The position numbers and the translations under genes were made by a program. Under the pieces are notes generated by a model. The model was given only the letters and a program-made list of their open reading frames with translations, had not been told where the DNA came from and did not search any database. Shown one piece after another: positions 29,924-36,690 of a stretch of DNA of 44,592 nt. Positions within the stretch are counted from its first letter, which is position 1, and each line of letters starts with the position of its first letter. The stretch covers positions 1-44,592 of the forward strand of contig WRAL01000001.1 of NCBI GenBank assembly GCA_009780285.1. Reading direction: 5' to 3'. This DNA comes from Treponema sp. Lineage in GTDB: Bacteria; Spirochaetota; Spirochaetia; Treponematales; Breznakiellaceae.

Positions 29924-30258
29924 TTTGCTTTCTCCTTCGGCCGGAACAGCCTTGCCCCGCATTCCGGGCAGAACTTAAACGGATCGCCCTTTATGGCATA
30001 TTTGCAGACAGGGCATTTATGCCGGCGCGGATCGCCGTCGGCTCCTTTCAGCCAAAAGCGCGGCTCCCCGAAATCCCGTTCCCATTTTTCGTTCAGGGCA
30101 TTGACAACGAACTTTTTCCAGATCGTGAAGGCTTTTCTCAAGACATAGCTGGGATGGGCGAGCCACATCAAAGACTGATTCATCCGATCGCCGATAAGTC
30201 CTTCCGACGCCTTAAACGGCGGCTTTAGCAGCTCTTTAAGCGTATCGGGTGTTTTCAT
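29920..30258 (-). CDS. Zinc-ribbon-containing hypothetical protein
   Basis: A 112-residue protein with a helical N-terminal 75 residues and a C-terminal zinc ribbon, K-C-P-V-C-K-Y and F-C-P-E-C-G-A-R-L (residues about 80-105). Start ATG 30258 is preceded by GAGGAGG. The ribbon type is like those in nucleic-acid-binding or assembly proteins; no specific family assigned. Confidence 0.6.
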   Translation of the reverse strand: MKTPDTLKELLKPPFKASEGLIGDRMNQSLMWLAHPSYVLRKAFTIWKKFVVNALNEKWERDFGEPRFWLKGADGDPRRHKCPVCKYAIKGDPFKFCPECGARLFRPKEKAK

Positions 30259-30878
30259 TCCGCCTCCTCCTCCGCTACCTTCTTGCCGGCATGATCGCCT
30301 TCCAATATCCTTTTCACGATCGCCGCGTCCTTTTCGCTTGTCGCGGGGTACTGCTTGGATATTTCAAATTCTCCATTTTTGTCTATCAAAAGCGCTGTTT
30401 TCCTGGCTCCTTTGACGAAGTAATACATCGGCTTTTTCTCCCATTTGGAGACCGCCCCCGATTCGATGATCGCCCGCGTCCCGGCGGTCATAGTCAGGGC
30501 GTCCTTTTCCGCTTTCGCGATTATGATCTCAAGCTCCTTGGCTCGCTTCCGGTTGTAGCTCCCGCCGCGCGCTTTTATCTCCTCAAGATTGCTCACGGCG
30601 GTCGCGAGCGTCCCGTTTTTGTTCAGCCCGGCGGCAAGATAGATCTCGCGCTCTTCCAGCTTTTTTATTCTTGCTTTTTGGGAGTCGCGTTCCCTTAGCA
30701 GCCTTATTCCCTTGTCCCGTATTTGCGCGGCCCTCTGAAAAAACGCGCCCGCGTTTCCTTTGTCGTTGACCGGCGATCCGTGAGTTTGTCCGTAGTGCGC
30801 GCGCTCCGCCTCAAGCGTGGCATCGATCTCCGCATCTATTCTGTTCAATTTTTTTTGCGCTATCTCCAGCCTGGTCAT
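30255..30878 (-). CDS. Coiled-coil hypothetical phage protein
   Basis: A 207-residue protein. Residues about 1-100 are predicted coiled coil rich in K, E, R and I/L. A T-H-G-S-P segment at 32-36 and a Y-N-R-K-R-A-K-E-L-E-I-I motif follow, and the C-terminal 70 residues are mixed alpha/beta (Y-Y-F-V-K-G-A-R-K-T-A-L-L). It is the largest product in this run of small genes. I do not recognise a family. Confidence 0.55.
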   Translation of the reverse strand: MTRLEIAQKKLNRIDAEIDATLEAERAHYGQTHGSPVNDKGNAGAFFQRAAQIRDKGIRLLRERDSQKARIKKLEEREIYLAAGLNKNGTLATAVSNLEEIKARGGSYNRKRAKELEIIIAKAEKDALTMTAGTRAIIESGAVSKWEKKPMYYFVKGARKTALLIDKNGEFEISKQYPATSEKDAAIVKRILEGDHAGKKVAEEEAE

Positions 30879-31078
30879 TCCTTATCCTCCGCCATTTGCG
30901 AGCAGTCGTATTCCCACGACCCCGCGCATTCCCCGCAGAGCGGAGCCGCGCACCTTTCGCGCGGGCAAACGCCGGCGGCCATGTAGCACTCGGCCCCTCG
31001 GGAAACGCCGTTCGCGCACTCGGCGCAGGCGGCGCTCTTTTCCGCCGGAGCCGGCGCGCTAGGGCTATTCGCGGCCAT
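30875..31078 (-). CDS. Small Cys-rich protein
   Basis: From ATG 31078 a 67-residue protein with eight Cys in C-A-E-C, C-Y-M, C-P-R-E-R-C and C-G-E-C groups, able to hold two metal ions. A-G-S-W-E-Y-D-C-S-Q ends the motif region and resembles the C-S-Q-W of the neighbouring Cys-rich genes. Function unknown. Confidence 0.5.
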   Translation of the reverse strand: MAANSPSAPAPAEKSAACAECANGVSRGAECYMAAGVCPRERCAAPLCGECAGSWEYDCSQMAEDKE

Positions 31079-31562
31079 CGTTCGCCTCATCCATTACCTC
31101 CACGTTGGCCATAAGCAACTCAATCGTGTTCGCGTAGGCGCGCCGCAGGATCTCCGAGTCGATCTCCGGCTCGTATACCTTTCCGCCGTTCCTCCCCATC
31201 CCCGCCATCGTTACGTCCGCCGCCATTTCCAGCACGTCGATCAGGCTCACGTCCTGCGGGCATCTTTCGGAAAGGTGATGCCGCTCCTCGCTTACGTGGC
31301 GCCGATACCATTCCCCCGCCTTGAACTCGGGCCCTTTCAGCCCCTTGGCCACGTCCGAGTAAAACTCGTCCATGCCGGAGATTTTCGTGTTGTCGTGGCG
31401 AAGGGTCGCGTCCTTCAGCATATCCGCGAAGAAGCCGAGGGCCTGCCGCACGTCCCCGATATGCTGCAGGGTGGCCTTAAGCAGATCGGCCTTGGAAGGA
31501 ATCTTTCCGGCCGTTCTTGTGTCCGCGTTCGGCGACGGATTAATCCGTATCTTTTTCATCAT
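31065..31562 (-). CDS. DUF5662 family protein
   Basis: A 165-residue protein with a strongly conserved-looking core: R-H-D-N-T-K-I-S-G-M-D-E-F-Y, then W-Y-R-R-H-V-S-E-E-R-H-H-L, then D-V-L-E-M-A-A-D-V-T-M-A-G-M. The several His/Asp residues suggest a metal-binding, HD-like helical hydrolase. DUF5662 is found in many large tailed phages. The enzymatic role is not established. It starts at one of two adjacent ATGs behind GGAGG. Confidence 0.8.
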   Translation of the reverse strand: MMKKIRINPSPNADTRTAGKIPSKADLLKATLQHIGDVRQALGFFADMLKDATLRHDNTKISGMDEFYSDVAKGLKGPEFKAGEWYRRHVSEERHHLSERCPQDVSLIDVLEMAADVTMAGMGRNGGKVYEPEIDSEILRRAYANTIELLMANVEVMDEANDGRE

Positions 31563-31767
31563 CGCTTGCCTCCCACTCCGCTACCTTCTTGTCCCATATC
31601 CCGTTGCATTTGTCGCAATACAGTTTGCGCGGATCGTCGTCGTCCTGCGTCCACCAGTCGCCCTCGATGGCATCCATGATCATGTGTCGCAATCCCTCAG
31701 CGGAATAGGCGGAGCCGTAGAATTTCCCGCATTTGTCGCAGGATACGTCGTAGGTCGAGCTAATCAT
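31540..31767 (-). CDS. Small zinc-ribbon protein, paralogue 2
   Basis: A 75-residue near copy of the gene at 29338-29547: same M-I-S-S-T start, C-D-K-C-G and C-D-K-C-N knuckles, and D-W-W-T-Q-D-D-D-D-P-R-K core. It differs mainly in the helix between the knuckles and in a longer acidic tail. It overlaps the DUF5662 gene start by 23 bases. Confidence 0.7.
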   Translation of the reverse strand: MISSTYDVSCDKCGKFYGSAYSAEGLRHMIMDAIEGDWWTQDDDDPRKLYCDKCNGIWDKKVAEWEASDDEKDTD

Positions 31768-31999
31768 CTTTAGGCCTCCAGTCGTCGGGCGCCTTGCCCT
31801 GCGGAAGGTCGATCAGTTTGAACTGAACGTGTTTGCCATCGGATCGATCCCACTGAGAGCATGGGATGTTCCTTGCTTCTTTGTAGCAATCAAGGTTGCT
31901 GGGATTGCAAAAATAACAATTTCTGCAATCTTCCTTCCACTCGACATCTTCCACAGGCGCAAGCGCCTTTCCGAGCGGAATGTCAAACTTCTTAGCCAT
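31760..31999 (-). CDS. Cys-rich protein ending in P-D-D-W-R-P, paralogue 2
   Basis: A 79-residue protein with C-R-N-C-Y-F-C, C-Y-K and a C-S-Q-W-D-R-S motif, ending A-P-D-D-W-R-P-K-D-D. It is shorter than paralogue 1 (127 residues) and lacks its N-terminal Cys block. GAGGGG lies before the ATG. It overlaps the following zinc-ribbon gene by 8 bases, as in the other cassette. Confidence 0.6.
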   Translation of the reverse strand: MAKKFDIPLGKALAPVEDVEWKEDCRNCYFCNPSNLDCYKEARNIPCSQWDRSDGKHVQFKLIDLPQGKAPDDWRPKDD

Positions 32000-32002
32000 C
32001 TT

Positions 32003-32275
32003 TTACCCCTCGCGTCCATCGTCTACGACTCCACACGGAACCCAGCAATTATCATCGCTGCACATTAGATGAAGATCGCTCTCGCGCAGATCGCAGTCGT
32101 CTTTCCTCGCGCATGTGTCGCAGTCATGCACGTATCGAAAGAACGTGCAATGAGGGCTAGGCTCCCCGCAATCAAACAGATCGTCCAGAGCGCAGGAACA
32201 ATCCGTGTCGGGATTACAGAGCGCGGCGAGGTTGTTATCCTCCATGTGCTTGCGCGCCAGTTCATACAGCGTCAT
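32003..32275 (-). CDS. Small Cys-rich protein
   Basis: From ATG 32275 (AAAGGAGG upstream) a 90-residue acidic protein with about 12 Cys (C-S-C, C-T-F, C-D-T-C, C-D-L, C-S-D-D-N-C-W-V-P-C). The upstream in-frame extension is rejected. Function unknown; probably metal-binding. Confidence 0.55.
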   Translation of the reverse strand: MTLYELARKHMEDNNLAALCNPDTDCSCALDDLFDCGEPSPHCTFFRYVHDCDTCARKDDCDLRESDLHLMCSDDNCWVPCGVVDDGREG

Positions 32276-32627
32276 TGTTCGCCTCCTTTGCCCCGCGCCA
32301 TTTCCAGCTTCGATAGTCGATCCTTCCGCAGGGGTACGCGCATTTATTCCTGTTGGGCCCAGAGGCACATGTGTGGCACGGCTCCTTTTTCAGCTGTGCA
32401 TAATCGGAGCCTTGCTCAAGCGGCGCCATGCTAGTCATAACGCCGTCAAAATCCTCGACAGCCGCGTCGCACTCGATAGTTAGGCGTTCCACCTCCGCAA
32501 GCAAGGCAAGCATGTCATAGGCGCCTTGATAATGTTCATAGTGCCCCCAGTATTCCTGTGCCAATTTTGATTTCTCGTTTGCCTCATTGCTCCGCCCCCT
32601 TATCGCGTCAAGCTCATCCCTGGTCAT
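32262..32627 (-). CDS. Hypothetical protein with a C-terminal Cys cluster
   Basis: From ATG 32627 a 121-residue protein. The N-terminal 75 residues are helical (L-D-A-I-R-G-R-S-N-E-A, then L-L-A-E-V-E-R-L). The C-terminus has C-H-T-C-A-S-G and C-A-Y-P-C-G, a compact zinc-type site. Many phages have ead/Ea22-like proteins with this helical layout; the match here is not specific. Confidence 0.5.
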   Translation of the reverse strand: MTRDELDAIRGRSNEANEKSKLAQEYWGHYEHYQGAYDMLALLAEVERLTIECDAAVEDFDGVMTSMAPLEQGSDYAQLKKEPCHTCASGPNRNKCAYPCGRIDYRSWKWRGAKEANNDAV

Positions 32628-32838
32628 CCTTCGCCTCCCTCGCCGCGAGCATCGCGTCCGCAATCCGGTAGCAGTCATGCACATCCTCGCCGCATAAGTT
32701 GGGCCGCGCCATCATCCCCGCCAAAGCCTGCCCCGCGAACCAGTCGCGCAGCTCCATGCCGGGATGGGTACATACACTCTCTGTCCCGAAACTTTCAATT
32801 ACCGGAAACGCCGGCCCGCCGTCTTTCTTTTCGCTCAT
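32614..32838 (-). CDS. Small phage protein (GGPAFP / LRDWFAGQAL type)
   Basis: From ATG 32838 a 74-residue protein with G-G-P-A-F-P near the start and G-M-E-L-R-D-W-F-A-G-Q-A-L-A-G in the middle. These two phrases define a very common but uncharacterised small phage protein. The C-terminus is the usual A-D-A-M-L-A-A-R-E. Function unknown. Confidence 0.75.
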   Translation of the reverse strand: MSEKKDGGPAFPVIESFGTESVCTHPGMELRDWFAGQALAGMMARPNLCGEDVHDCYRIADAMLAAREAKDDQG

Positions 32839-32849
32839 CCCTTGCCTCC

Positions 32850-33035
32850 TTACGTTGCCCATTCCCCGCTGAGTTTCCGCATCGTGTACCCCCGTAGGTT
32901 GTCCTTGTATTCGCTTTCGACTTTGTAAGATTCGGCGTTGACGAAAAGTTTCACATACACCGCCTCGGGAAAAAGTTCCCTAATTTGTTTGGCGATGTTT
33001 TCCATCGCTTCACTTGTTTCGTTTGCGTTTTCCAT
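32850..33035 (-). CDS. Small hypothetical protein
   Basis: A 61-residue protein with AGGAGG before its ATG. It has a Glu-rich N-terminal helix and a beta-rich second half (V-Y-V-K-L-F-V-N-A-E-S-Y-K-V-E). It is the first gene after the tRNA. No family recognised. Confidence 0.5.
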   Translation of the reverse strand: MENANETSEAMENIAKQIRELFPEAVYVKLFVNAESYKVESEYKDNLRGYTMRKLSGEWAT

Positions 33036-33143
33036 AGGTTATGCCTCCTGTAAAAGCTGCCCGTCTTTCCGGGCCGTCATCGGTTTCTTATCTTTTGCGC
33101 CTTGCGCGCAGAGCCTCTAAACCAAAAAATATGGCTCGTCTCT

Positions 33144-33217
33144 TAGGAACGGCGGGGATCGAACCCGCAGTCTCCGCCTTGAAAGGGCGGCGTGTCAGCC
33201 AATTCCACCACGTTCCC
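33144..33217 (-). tRNA. tRNA-Glu (anticodon UUC)
   Basis: A complete cloverleaf on the minus strand: acceptor GGGAACG with CGTTCCT (one G-U pair), a short D arm (GTG...CAC), a perfect anticodon stem CCGCC/GGCGG with loop CTTTCAA, a five-base variable loop and T arm GCGGG-TTCGATC-CCCGC. The anticodon arm is almost that of bacterial tRNA-Glu. CCA is not encoded. It sits inside the early operon between protein genes, so it is released from the long transcript. It would supply GAA decoding in a GC-rich host. Confidence 0.85.
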
Positions 33218-33282
33218 AAAGTCGCCGGTTTCACGCACCGGCGGTTGCCATCTCCAACGGAGCCAGGCCAGCGGACTCTCTG

Positions 33283-33459
33283 TCATTTTTTCGGGGGCGG
33301 CGCAAGAGCCTCGACGTCGATCCGGATCGTCACGGATCGACTCGCGTTCGGCGCCGTGTTCTCGTCCGCGATGTTGGCGAGGACTTTGCGCATCTCCTCG
33401 TCGAACATCTCGATGATCGCGCCGTTCATGATCGTCCGCAGATCGATTTTTCTCTTCAT
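33283..33459 (-). CDS. Short 'replication terminator'-like phage protein
   Basis: A 58-residue protein behind GGAAAGAGG. The core I-M-N-G-A-I-I-E-M-F-D-E-E-M-R-K-V-L, then N-I-A-D-E-N-T-A-P and S-V-T-I-R-I, matches the N-terminal half of a family annotated in Firmicutes phages as replication terminator protein. Those proteins usually exceed 100 residues. This one ends after A-L-A-P-P-P-K-K, 66 bases before the tRNA, and may be truncated. Function is inferred from the family name only. Confidence 0.55.
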   Translation of the reverse strand: MKRKIDLRTIMNGAIIEMFDEEMRKVLANIADENTAPNASRSVTIRIDVEALAPPPKK

Positions 33460-33489
33460 TCCTCTTTCCTCCTGCGTTTTTTTTCGCCG

Positions 33490-33630
33490 TCAGCGACGAC
33501 GCTTTTTTTCCCGATTCCTTCGGCTGGCCGGAAAGCCCGCGCCCTGGCCGCGCCCGCCGCTCCGCTCTCGCGCGGCCAGCGCAATGCCGGCGACGGCGGC
33601 CATGATTATCGCGAATATCGCTAGCGCCAT
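33490..33630 (-). CDS. Tiny membrane protein
   Basis: A 46-residue ORF: one hydrophobic helix (L-A-I-F-A-I-I-M-A-A-V-A-G-I-A-L-A-A) followed by a Gly/Arg-rich and basic tail ending K-K-R-R-R. The positive-inside rule places the tail in the cytoplasm. The start lies at the stop of the upstream gene. Confidence 0.45.
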   Translation of the reverse strand: MALAIFAIIMAAVAGIALAARERSGGRGQGAGFPASRRNREKKRRR

Positions 33631-33927
33631 TTATTGCCCCCTTCGCCCGCTCTCTTTCCGTTGCCACTCGTGCGCGGTATTGCCGACCAGGAACTGGATC
33701 AACGCATGTTTAGTGAAGCCCTCCACGGCGCAGCCGCAGCGGCTTAGGTAGTCGATGGCGCCGTAAACCCTGCGCTCAAGCTGCTCGCGCGTCGCCTCCG
33801 CCGGAAGCCCCCCGGTCTCTCCGGCCCGCGCGTCCAGGACGGTCAGTATCCAGGTCTCCGTTCTCGCGCGCTCCGGCGCGCGGGCCTTGCCCAGCCGCGC
33901 GCTTATTTTGTCGATTATTTTTCTCAT
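33631..33927 (-). CDS. Hypothetical basic protein
   Basis: From ATG 33927 (GGAGGGG upstream, overlapping the preceding stop) a 98-residue protein. It has a basic N-terminal helix (M-R-K-I-I-D-K-I-S-A-R-L-G) and a helical C-terminal half with A-I-D-Y-L-S-R-C-G-C. No family recognised. Confidence 0.45.
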   Translation of the reverse strand: MRKIIDKISARLGKARAPERARTETWILTVLDARAGETGGLPAEATREQLERRVYGAIDYLSRCGCAVEGFTKHALIQFLVGNTAHEWQRKESGRRGQ

Positions 33928-34643
33928 TTTCCCCTCCCTCCGTTTCTTAGTTCGTGAAAGTTTTTTATGAACTCCACGCAAAGCCTGTACTCGGCTATTT
34001 CCGCGTCGCTAAGTCCTTCCTTGAGAGCGAGCGCCGCTCCTTCCTCTCCCAGCCATGCGCCAAAGCCCATTTTCGCGCAGCCTATTTCTACTTTGCCCTC
34101 GGAACAGTAATTGACGGGAAAGGGCCATCCATCGATGCGAATGCTCGCCGGCCTTTCGCCGGGGCCTACCGCGCCGTCAGCTCCAATTAAGGAAAGTGGC
34201 CTTACAAGCGCTTTCTCCCCGATTTTGGCGCAGGCGCCGATAAGAGACTTCGACCCCACAATCGCGCCGTCTCCGATTGAGGCCTCGGCAGTGATAATGG
34301 CGCGATCGCAAACAACCGCATTCCTTCCGACGATTGCGTTTGCGCCTATGTAAGCGCCTAAACAGACGTACGCGCCGCTACCAATGCGCGCGCCGAACGA
34401 TACGCGAGCGCTCTCTTCGACGATAGAACGCGATTCCATCTCGGCTCCCTCGCCGACATGCGCGAAATTGCCTACGAGCGCGCCGTCGCCCAAGATCGCG
34501 CCGTCGCCGATGCGGACTCCCTCGCCTAGTTCCGCGTCCTCGCCAATCTTGATTCCCCGCGCCGCCAGCGCCTCGGCAAAGGCAGCCTTGTCTTGCGGAT
34601 CGCGCGCCTTCCATCCGCCGTCGCCGTCCGTCAAATAAACCAT
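33924..34643 (-). CDS. Hexapeptide-repeat (left-handed beta-helix) protein
   Basis: A 239-residue protein. Residues about 30-150 consist of roughly 19-20 imperfect hexapeptide units of the [IVL]-G-x-x-[AS]-x type (I-G-D-G-A-I, L-G-D-G-A-L, V-G-N-F-A-H and so on), the signature of a left-handed beta-helix as in LpxA/acetyltransferases. The C-terminal 85 residues contain a P-F-P-V-N-Y-C strand and a helical end. No catalytic His of an acyltransferase is obvious. It may be structural or bind a small molecule. Its place in the recombination operon is unusual. Confidence 0.7.
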   Translation of the reverse strand: MVYLTDGDGGWKARDPQDKAAFAEALAARGIKIGEDAELGEGVRIGDGAILGDGALVGNFAHVGEGAEMESRSIVEESARVSFGARIGSGAYVCLGAYIGANAIVGRNAVVCDRAIITAEASIGDGAIVGSKSLIGACAKIGEKALVRPLSLIGADGAVGPGERPASIRIDGWPFPVNYCSEGKVEIGCAKMGFGAWLGEEGAALALKEGLSDAEIAEYRLCVEFIKNFHELRNGGRGK

Positions 34644-34655
34644 TCCCTTGCCCCC

Positions 34656-35519
34656 TTACTCCGCCGCCGCGAGCGCGGCCAGCGCCTCGCCCGCCGATTC
34701 CCTCGGGCGTCCAAGCCGCGCGGCAAGCCTCTTGGCCCTTTCGAACCTTCCCCGCAGATGCGGGTACCTTTCCAAAAACCGCTCGTCGCCGCTCCCGTGC
34801 AGCTCCTCATGCTCCTCGCTTGTAAGAGCGAGCCAGTTCCACGCCATGCCCTCGGCGGCCTTATTCCTTCCGCGCGGGACGATGTGATGCAGCGCCACGC
34901 CGCCCCCGCGCCCGCTGGCCTCGGAATAATGGCGAGCCTCGCGCCACTGAGCCTCGGTCAAAAGCTCCTCGCCCTTCGCGTCCGCGTAGTCGCAGGGGTC
35001 GGCTTCCAGCGAGCCTCGCCACGCGGCCCATTCCTGCAAAACCTCCTGCGCCGTGGCCTGGGCGTCCAGCGAAAGCCCGCATTCCTGCGCCAGGTGGCTC
35101 AAAAGCCCGTCGATCAGGCGGGATCCCTCGGCGCTGTTGGACTCCGAAATATGCGCCGGCCGCGTTCCCCCGCTTATTCGGTTCGGCGTTCTGTCCGCGT
35201 AGGCTTCCAGCAGGTCGAGGTACAGGCCGTATTTTTCCTCCTCGTCCGGAAGCCGGCCCTCCATGTTCTCGAAGATCGCCGTTACCAGCTTCCAGACCGT
35301 CGAGTTCTGGCGGAACGTGCGCCTCTGGTAGGGAAGCTCCAGCGTCGCCTGCGCCGCGAACTCCCTTCCGTTCCGTTTTTCCCACTCGTCCTTCTTCTCG
35401 AAGAAGCGCCGCAGCAGATCGGCGTCCTTGGGGCAGGTGGCCCGCAGCTCCGCGCCGCCCGCCCCGCGACCGCCGGAATCCAGCGCCGCTATCCTCACCG
35501 GAAGCCGTATCTTTCTCAT
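34656..35519 (-). CDS. Putative HNHc nuclease
   Basis: ATG 35519 is preferred over a 423-residue ORF whose first 135 residues are out-of-frame recT. The 287-residue protein has a helical N-terminal domain (residues 1-200) and a C-terminal HNH core: A-L-H-H-I-V-P-R-G-R, then W-N-W-L-A-L-T-S-E-E-H-E-E-L-H. This fits the HNHc_6-type proteins encoded beside recT in many phages, where they are thought to act in recombination or Holliday-junction processing. Confidence 0.75.
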   Translation of the reverse strand: MRKIRLPVRIAALDSGGRGAGGAELRATCPKDADLLRRFFEKKDEWEKRNGREFAAQATLELPYQRRTFRQNSTVWKLVTAIFENMEGRLPDEEEKYGLYLDLLEAYADRTPNRISGGTRPAHISESNSAEGSRLIDGLLSHLAQECGLSLDAQATAQEVLQEWAAWRGSLEADPCDYADAKGEELLTEAQWREARHYSEASGRGGGVALHHIVPRGRNKAAEGMAWNWLALTSEEHEELHGSGDERFLERYPHLRGRFERAKRLAARLGRPRESAGEALAALAAAE

Positions 35520-35526
35520 GCCCGCC

Positions 35527-36543
35527 TCAGTCCCACTCCGGCCCGGAATTGGCCTCGCGCCGCCTGTACTGCTCCTCCAGCGCGGCTTCCTCATCCGCGT
35601 CGAAAAGGCTTTCCCCCTCGCGCGGCTGCTCGGCCTCGGGAGCGGGCCTCGGCTCCGCGCTCGCGGACGCAGCGGCTTTCGCGGCCAGGTTCTCCCCGTG
35701 GCTTTGGGCCGCCGGCTCCGGCGCGTCCTCTTCCCTTGCATCCGCGGGCATCGCGTCCACGTAGTCCACGTTCTCCGCGTCGATGGGCTTTCGGAAGTCG
35801 CGGAGCACCGCCTGATCAATCGCCACCGCGCTGCGCATCTCCACCGAAAGAATCCCCCATTTTGAAAGAACGTTTTTAAGAACGGTCTTTGAGTACATGG
35901 CGTGGGGATCTTTTTTCCAAAGGCCATTGGAGTTACTGTAAGTCTTGGAAAAGCGCTCGCCGTGCGACTTGATTTTTCCTATTGGCCAGTAGTCCGTGCG
36001 CTCGAATCCGTTGAGCAGGCGAAAGAACGCCGCGTAGCCGACGATCTTTTCCTCGCGCTCCGCGTCCCTGTGCCCGCCTACGACCGGTCGTACCTTCAAG
36101 TCCCCGGTGATTATGTCGTAGGAATCGATCTCGTCCTCGTAGACGGGCGTAACGTTGATCGTCTTGTACTGCCCGGTTCGCAGCGCTAGCTGGATGAAGC
36201 CCTTGTACATAATCTGGAACTGCGCGACGCTGACCCATGCCTCCCCGCTTTTCGTTCTGTAAGGCACGAGCGCCGCGAATCCCAGGTTCGAGTCTATGGG
36301 CAGGTCGAGCGTCGCCGCCATCATAGCCGATGCCAGGATCGACGTCTGGTCGCACTTGGCCAGCTCCGGGTTCCTCTGAGTCGCGCTTAAAATCGACGCG
36401 ATGAAGGCCGGCGCCTTCGCCCCCAGCACCTCGGCGAAGCGCGCGCGCACGTAGTCCGAGTTGAGCGTGTCCTTCAGCCCCGGCGCGAGCGGGCGATCCG
36501 CCGGCCTGCCTTTCGCCGCCGCGTCCCTTCCGTCAGTTTTCAT
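35527..36543 (-). CDS. recT: RecT family single-strand annealing protein
   Basis: A 338-residue recombinase. Conserved RecT features include Q-T-S-I-L-A-S-A-M-M-A-A-T-L-D-L-P-I-D (residues about 64-82), G-F-A-A-L-V-P-Y, V-A-Q-F-Q-I-M-Y-K-G-F-I-Q-L-A and the K-N-V-L-S-K-W-G segment. The last 90 residues are acidic and disordered, as common in RecT tails that bind partners. With the YqaJ exonuclease it forms a phage annealing recombination system. AAAGGAG lies before the ATG. Confidence 0.95.
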   Translation of the reverse strand: MKTDGRDAAAKGRPADRPLAPGLKDTLNSDYVRARFAEVLGAKAPAFIASILSATQRNPELAKCDQTSILASAMMAATLDLPIDSNLGFAALVPYRTKSGEAWVSVAQFQIMYKGFIQLALRTGQYKTINVTPVYEDEIDSYDIITGDLKVRPVVGGHRDAEREEKIVGYAAFFRLLNGFERTDYWPIGKIKSHGERFSKTYSNSNGLWKKDPHAMYSKTVLKNVLSKWGILSVEMRSAVAIDQAVLRDFRKPIDAENVDYVDAMPADAREEDAPEPAAQSHGENLAAKAAASASAEPRPAPEAEQPREGESLFDADEEAALEEQYRRREANSGPEWD

Positions 36544-36601
36544 AATCCTCTCCTTTCAAAGCATTCCTTCCATATGGAAAGAGCGACGCTCTCCCATTCA
36601 T

Positions 36602-36690
36602 GCGGGGGGCCAAGCCCCCCTCGCTCCAGCCGCGCGCGGGCGCGCGTCTTCCGCTACCCCCCGCGCGGGGCGCTGCCCCGCAACCCCGCC
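36602..36690. repeat. Palindromic repeat copy B, between the exonuclease and recT genes
   Basis: An 89-bp element matching copy A at 14378-14464 with small differences. It carries a GGGGGGC...GCCCCCC hairpin and a GCGGGGCGCTGCCCCGC hairpin. It starts right at the stop codon of the exonuclease gene and ends about 59 bases before the recT start. Confidence 0.75.

Noticed and set aside
33143..33667. 174-residue minus-strand ORF
   Set aside because: It crosses the tRNA and is out of frame with two better supported small genes at 33283 and 33490.
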